From Acidobacteriota bacterium (GTDB lineage Bacteria; Acidobacteriota; Holophagae; Thermotomaculales; Thermotomaculaceae), in assembly GCA_013151025.1 (NCBI GenBank), contig JAADJC010000065.1, forward strand, positions 1 through 64,000: a stretch of DNA of 64,000 nucleotides, written 5' to 3'. This document shows, piece by piece, positions 61,089 through 64,000 of this stretch (position 1 is the first letter of the stretch; each line of letters starts with the position of its first letter). Both the position numbers and the translations under genes were made by a program. The notes under the pieces are model-generated. The model had not been told where the DNA came from. It searched no databases and saw only the letters and a list, made by a program, of their open reading frames with translations.

Positions 61089-62675
61089 ATGAACCCGTTA
61101 AAGAACATCAGCTCGATCCGCCTGAAAATCTATATCATCATTGCAGTATCCATCACTTTTGCTTTTCTCGCTTTTGATATGATCATGCTGAAACATCAGC
61201 GGAATATCTATATTGAAGACCTGTTATTCAATTCCCGCTCCGTGTCCGACACGATTCTGAAATCACTGGAACAGGACATGATGGCGGACAATACCACAAG
61301 CATCAACATAACGTTAAAAGCGATTGGAAAGCAGGAGCTTATCAAGGAGCTGAGGATATACAATCACAAGGGAGAAGTCCGCTCTTCCATGGTTCCGGAT
61401 GAAGTGGGAAAGGCCCAGTTCAGCCGGAAGGAATCCCGCCAGTGTTCTATTTGCCATCAGGCAGGGCATGAACAAAACAAGAATCACGACATGTTAACTT
61501 ACAATGTAGATACAAAAGATAGCTGTATTACGTCCGTGATTGTCCCGATCCAGAATCAGGCCCGTTGCTCAACTGCCGCCTGTCATGCCCACAGTCAGAC
61601 CCAGCGGATTCTGGGGTTCCTGAACATGGGCGTTTGCCGGCTGCGGCTTCAGGCGGACATTCACAAGAGTCAGGTTCAGATTCTCCTGGTTTCCCTTCTC
61701 TTCATCCTTCTCTTACCCGCTCTTATCATGCTGTTCCTGAAAAAACACGTATCCAATCCCCTTCGTCAGCTTCTCAAGAGCACCGGTAAGATTGGCAGAG
61801 GCGATCTGGATTGCAAGGTAGATATTGTCAGCCGGGATGAACTGGGGCAGTTGGCTTTCTCCTTCAACAAAATGCTGGAAAGACTGGTTGCGTTCAAGAC
61901 TGAAATTGAAGGGTGGAACGAAGAGTTGGAAGAGCGGGTGTCAAAGAAAACCATGCAGCTGAAGGAAGCCCAGAAACAGATTATCCAGTCGGAAAAAATG
62001 TCCTCTCTGGGGCGTCTCGCCGCTGTTATTGCCCATGAGATTAACAACCCGATATCCGGCTTGATCGTATTCATTAAATTGTTACAGAAAACAATGGATA
62101 AAGAGGTACTTACCGAAGAGGATCGTGTAAAAGTGGTCAAGAGACTGTGCATCATGGAAAGTGAAGCCAAACGTTGCGGCCACATTGTTTCCGAGCTCTT
62201 GTCTTTTTCCAGAGCTGAGCAGAAGATGGTGGAATGCAATATTGCAGAAATCATTGAGCGGTCGGTTTCCATTTTGAAATTCAAAACCAAGGACAAGCAA
62301 ATCAGTTTGAATCTTGACATTGAATCGAATATTCCAATGATCCAGTGTGACCCCGGGAAAATTCAGCAGATCATCATGAATCTGGTCCAGAATGCCATTG
62401 AGGCCTTGCCCCAGGGGGGAGAGATTGACATTTCTGCCTGTTTCTTGAAAGAAGAAGAAAAATTGAAACTGGTTGTCCACGATAATGGAATCGGGATACC
62501 GGAGGAATTTCTTCCCCATATTTTTGAACCTTTTTATTCATCCAAAGATAATGGCCAAAGTGTGGGAATCGGGCTCTTTGTGGTGTACGGAGTGATTCAC
62601 CAGCATAATGGCGTCGTTGAGGTGGACAGTGCCGAGGGGAAGGGAACAACCTTTAGCATATTCCTTCCCGCATAG
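61089..62675 (+). CDS. Histidine kinase with periplasmic haem-c motifs
   Basis: 528 residues from the ATG at 61089 (AAAGGGG upstream). Helices at about 14-34 and 197-218 enclose a periplasmic domain with Cys119-Ser-Ile-Cys122-His123 (CxxCH) and Cys160...Cys165-His166 (CX4CH), two haem-c type attachment motifs. HAMP at about 218-270, then HisKA with the phospho-His in IAHEINNP, and HATPase boxes NLVQNAIEAL, DNGIGIPEEF, and GIGLFVVYG. It should report redox potential or a ligand of periplasmic haem. The response regulator follows at once, so they form a two-component pair beside the HybA/HybB genes. Confidence 0.92.
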   Translation: MNPLKNISSIRLKIYIIIAVSITFAFLAFDMIMLKHQRNIYIEDLLFNSRSVSDTILKSLEQDMMADNTTSINITLKAIGKQELIKELRIYNHKGEVRSSMVPDEVGKAQFSRKESRQCSICHQAGHEQNKNHDMLTYNVDTKDSCITSVIVPIQNQARCSTAACHAHSQTQRILGFLNMGVCRLRLQADIHKSQVQILLVSLLFILLLPALIMLFLKKHVSNPLRQLLKSTGKIGRGDLDCKVDIVSRDELGQLAFSFNKMLERLVAFKTEIEGWNEELEERVSKKTMQLKEAQKQIIQSEKMSSLGRLAAVIAHEINNPISGLIVFIKLLQKTMDKEVLTEEDRVKVVKRLCIMESEAKRCGHIVSELLSFSRAEQKMVECNIAEIIERSVSILKFKTKDKQISLNLDIESNIPMIQCDPGKIQQIIMNLVQNAIEALPQGGEIDISACFLKEEEKLKLVVHDNGIGIPEEFLPHIFEPFYSSKDNGQSVGIGLFVVYGVIHQHNGVVEVDSAEGKGTTFSIFLPA

Positions 62676-62776
62676 AAATTTAACGAAGGACGGGAAAGTG
62701 GATTATGGTAAACTTCCCGGGAGAACACAAATTGTTATCCGGCGTGTTGAACGGCTGGAATAGTATGGAGGCCTGA

Positions 62777-64000
62777 ATGAATGACAACGTAAAGATACTG
62801 GTTGTAGATGATGAGTTGATTGTCCGGGAATCCATGCAGGGATGGCTGGAGGAAGACGGATACCACGTAGAAGTCGCGGAAACTGCGGAAGCCGCGCTGG
62901 GAATGATTGGCGAAAGAGAATTCGACATGGCCTTTGTGGACATTAAAATGCCGGGGATTGACGGAATCGAATTGCTGAAACGGCTGAAGGATCAGTTTGC
63001 CACTATAGACGTTGTAATGATGACGGCTTACGCATCAGTGGACAATGCGGTGGAGGCTATGAAAATTGGCGCGTACGACTATCTGACCAAGCCTTTTGAC
63101 CCGGATTATGTTTCCATGATGGTGAGAAAAATTATAGCAAGACGTCAGTTGGAGCAGGAAAATGTGAGGCTCAAAGAAAATATTGAAACTGCACTAAAGC
63201 ATGTGCACATTATTGGGGAAAGTTCGGCGATCAAAGCGATTTTGAGTCAGGTTGAGGAGGTGGCCCCCTCCGATACCTCCGTTCTCATCAGCGGGGAGAG
63301 TGGAACCGGCAAAGAAATGGTGGCCCGGGCGATCCATTATGCCAGTCCCCGGCGGTTTGAGCCACTGGTAGTGGTGAGCTGCGGCGCCCTTCCGGAAGGC
63401 CTGGTGGAAAGTGAGCTTTTCGGATACGAAAGAGGCGCGTTTACCGGAGCATTTTATAAGAAAAAGGGAAAATTCGAAGCTGCAAACGGTGGAACCCTTT
63501 TTCTCGATGAAATCGGGGAGCTGAACCGTAAAATGCAGGTCGATTTACTCCGTGTTCTTCAGGAGAGAGAAATCACACGGATCGGCAGCAACAAAAGTAT
63601 CAAGGTCGATTTTCGGGTTCTGGCTGCATCCAACCGAGATTTAAAAAAAATGGTAGAAGAAGGGACTTTTCGGGAAGATCTGTTTTACCGTCTCAATGTA
63701 TTCAATATATACGTGCCGACCCTTCGGGAACGGGTAGACGACATCCCCCTGCTGGTGGAGCATTTTATTTCCGTGCTTAGGCGAAAGACCGGCAAACAGG
63801 TGGAAGGGATTACCTCCCAGGCACTGAATAAGCTGAAGACGCACGGCTGGCCCGGCAATGTCAGGGAACTTCAAAATGCCGTGGAGCGTGCCTTTGTGAC
63901 GACAAAAGGCAAGCTGATTACCACGGAAGAATTGATTTTTCTTGCGCCTGAGAAAATACCGGTTGTTACATCTCCGTCCCTTTCCCTGTCTGACATTGAG
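62777..64000 (+). CDS. Sigma-54-dependent response regulator (NtrC type), 3'-partial
   Basis: 408 codons, no stop before the window ends; GGAGG upstream. Receiver (1-120) with VVDDE and phospho-Asp in VDIKMPG. AAA+ domain: GESGTGKE (Walker A), GAFTGA (sigma-54 contact), FLDEIGEL (Walker B), and RLNVFNI. The C-terminal helix-turn-helix is beyond the window. It activates sigma-54 promoters after phosphorylation, most simply by the kinase just upstream, and the two sigma-54 promoters in this window are its obvious targets. Confidence 0.95.
   Translation, partial: MNDNVKILVVDDELIVRESMQGWLEEDGYHVEVAETAEAALGMIGEREFDMAFVDIKMPGIDGIELLKRLKDQFATIDVVMMTAYASVDNAVEAMKIGAYDYLTKPFDPDYVSMMVRKIIARRQLEQENVRLKENIETALKHVHIIGESSAIKAILSQVEEVAPSDTSVLISGESGTGKEMVARAIHYASPRRFEPLVVVSCGALPEGLVESELFGYERGAFTGAFYKKKGKFEAANGGTLFLDEIGELNRKMQVDLLRVLQEREITRIGSNKSIKVDFRVLAASNRDLKKMVEEGTFREDLFYRLNVFNIYVPTLRERVDDIPLLVEHFISVLRRKTGKQVEGITSQALNKLKTHGWPGNVRELQNAVERAFVTTKGKLITTEELIFLAPEKIPVVTSPSLSLSDIE

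Noticed and set aside
1-64000. CRISPR arrays, tRNA or rRNA genes
   Set aside because: No regularly spaced repeats of 24-37 bases and no tRNA-like T-loop/CCA or rRNA-like sequence stood out in the gaps.

Overview
The window reads as chromosomal DNA of a strictly or facultatively anaerobic, diderm bacterium of moderate GC. Three traits suggest the Acidobacteriota or a neighbouring lineage: a TonB-dependent receptor with an N-terminal carboxypeptidase-regulatory-like domain, a beta-propeller/Y_Y_Y/GGDEF sensor, and Tat- and lipobox-bearing exported proteins. A class III (anaerobic) ribonucleotide reductase, an [FeFe]-hydrogenase with maturases, and ferredoxin/NrfD-type quinone chemistry indicate anaerobic life. 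The taxonomic placement is inference. No rRNA, tRNA or CRISPR array was seen.

Layout. 1-4.2 kb: the 3' part of a very large unrecognised protein and a membrane partner. 4.2-8.5 kb: a ParA-like ATPase, a beta-propeller lipid- or periplasm-directed protein, and a lexA-dinB SOS pair, with three copies of a degenerate hexamer repeat in the gaps. 8.5-15.3 kb: hrcA-grpE-dnaK-dnaJ plus an NrdD-like gene; dnaK is broken by a 10-bp tandem duplication. 15.4-18.3 kb: an outer-membrane receptor. 18.4-26.6 kb (minus strand): a tightly overlapping run, NYN nuclease, ankyrin protein, thioredoxin-like protein, queC, a 5'-nucleotidase split into two genes, tsaD, an SSS transporter and rlmI. 26.6-31.7 kb (minus): three SurA/PpiC chaperones, an S4 protein, a YhaM-like nuclease and a tRNA-dihydrouridine synthase. 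31.8-35.1 kb (minus): ribD-ribE-ribBA-ribH. 35.4-36.6 kb: a LivJ-like binding protein.

36.8-44.5 kb is a hydrogen-metabolism operon: ArsR-like regulator, NuoE-, NuoF- and HydA-type hydrogenase subunits, hydG, an aspartase and hydF. It is followed on the other strand by a hybrid histidine kinase coupled to a periplasmic binding protein (44.5-48.3 kb). 48.5-51.4 kb carries nrdD-nrdG, with nrdD frameshifted at a run of six G, under a consensus sigma-70 promoter overlapped by two NrdR-box-like sites. HAD and PHP phosphohydrolases follow.

53.1-64 kb is the most unusual part. Two near-perfect sigma-54 promoters drive (i) a GcvH-like protein that lacks the lipoyl lysine and carries a CxxCH motif, with a micro-membrane protein, and (ii) two further micro-membrane proteins of the same family. 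Downstream lie a HybA-like ferredoxin, a HybB/NrfD membrane subunit, a histidine kinase whose periplasmic domain carries CxxCH and CX4CH haem-c motifs, and a sigma-54-dependent (GAFTGA) response regulator that runs off the window. A palindrome, CCAC-N4-GTGG, occurs upstream of both downstream units. The simplest reading is a redox-sensing, sigma-54-controlled membrane electron-transfer system that regulates its own genes. A c-di-GMP synthase lies between the two halves on the other strand.
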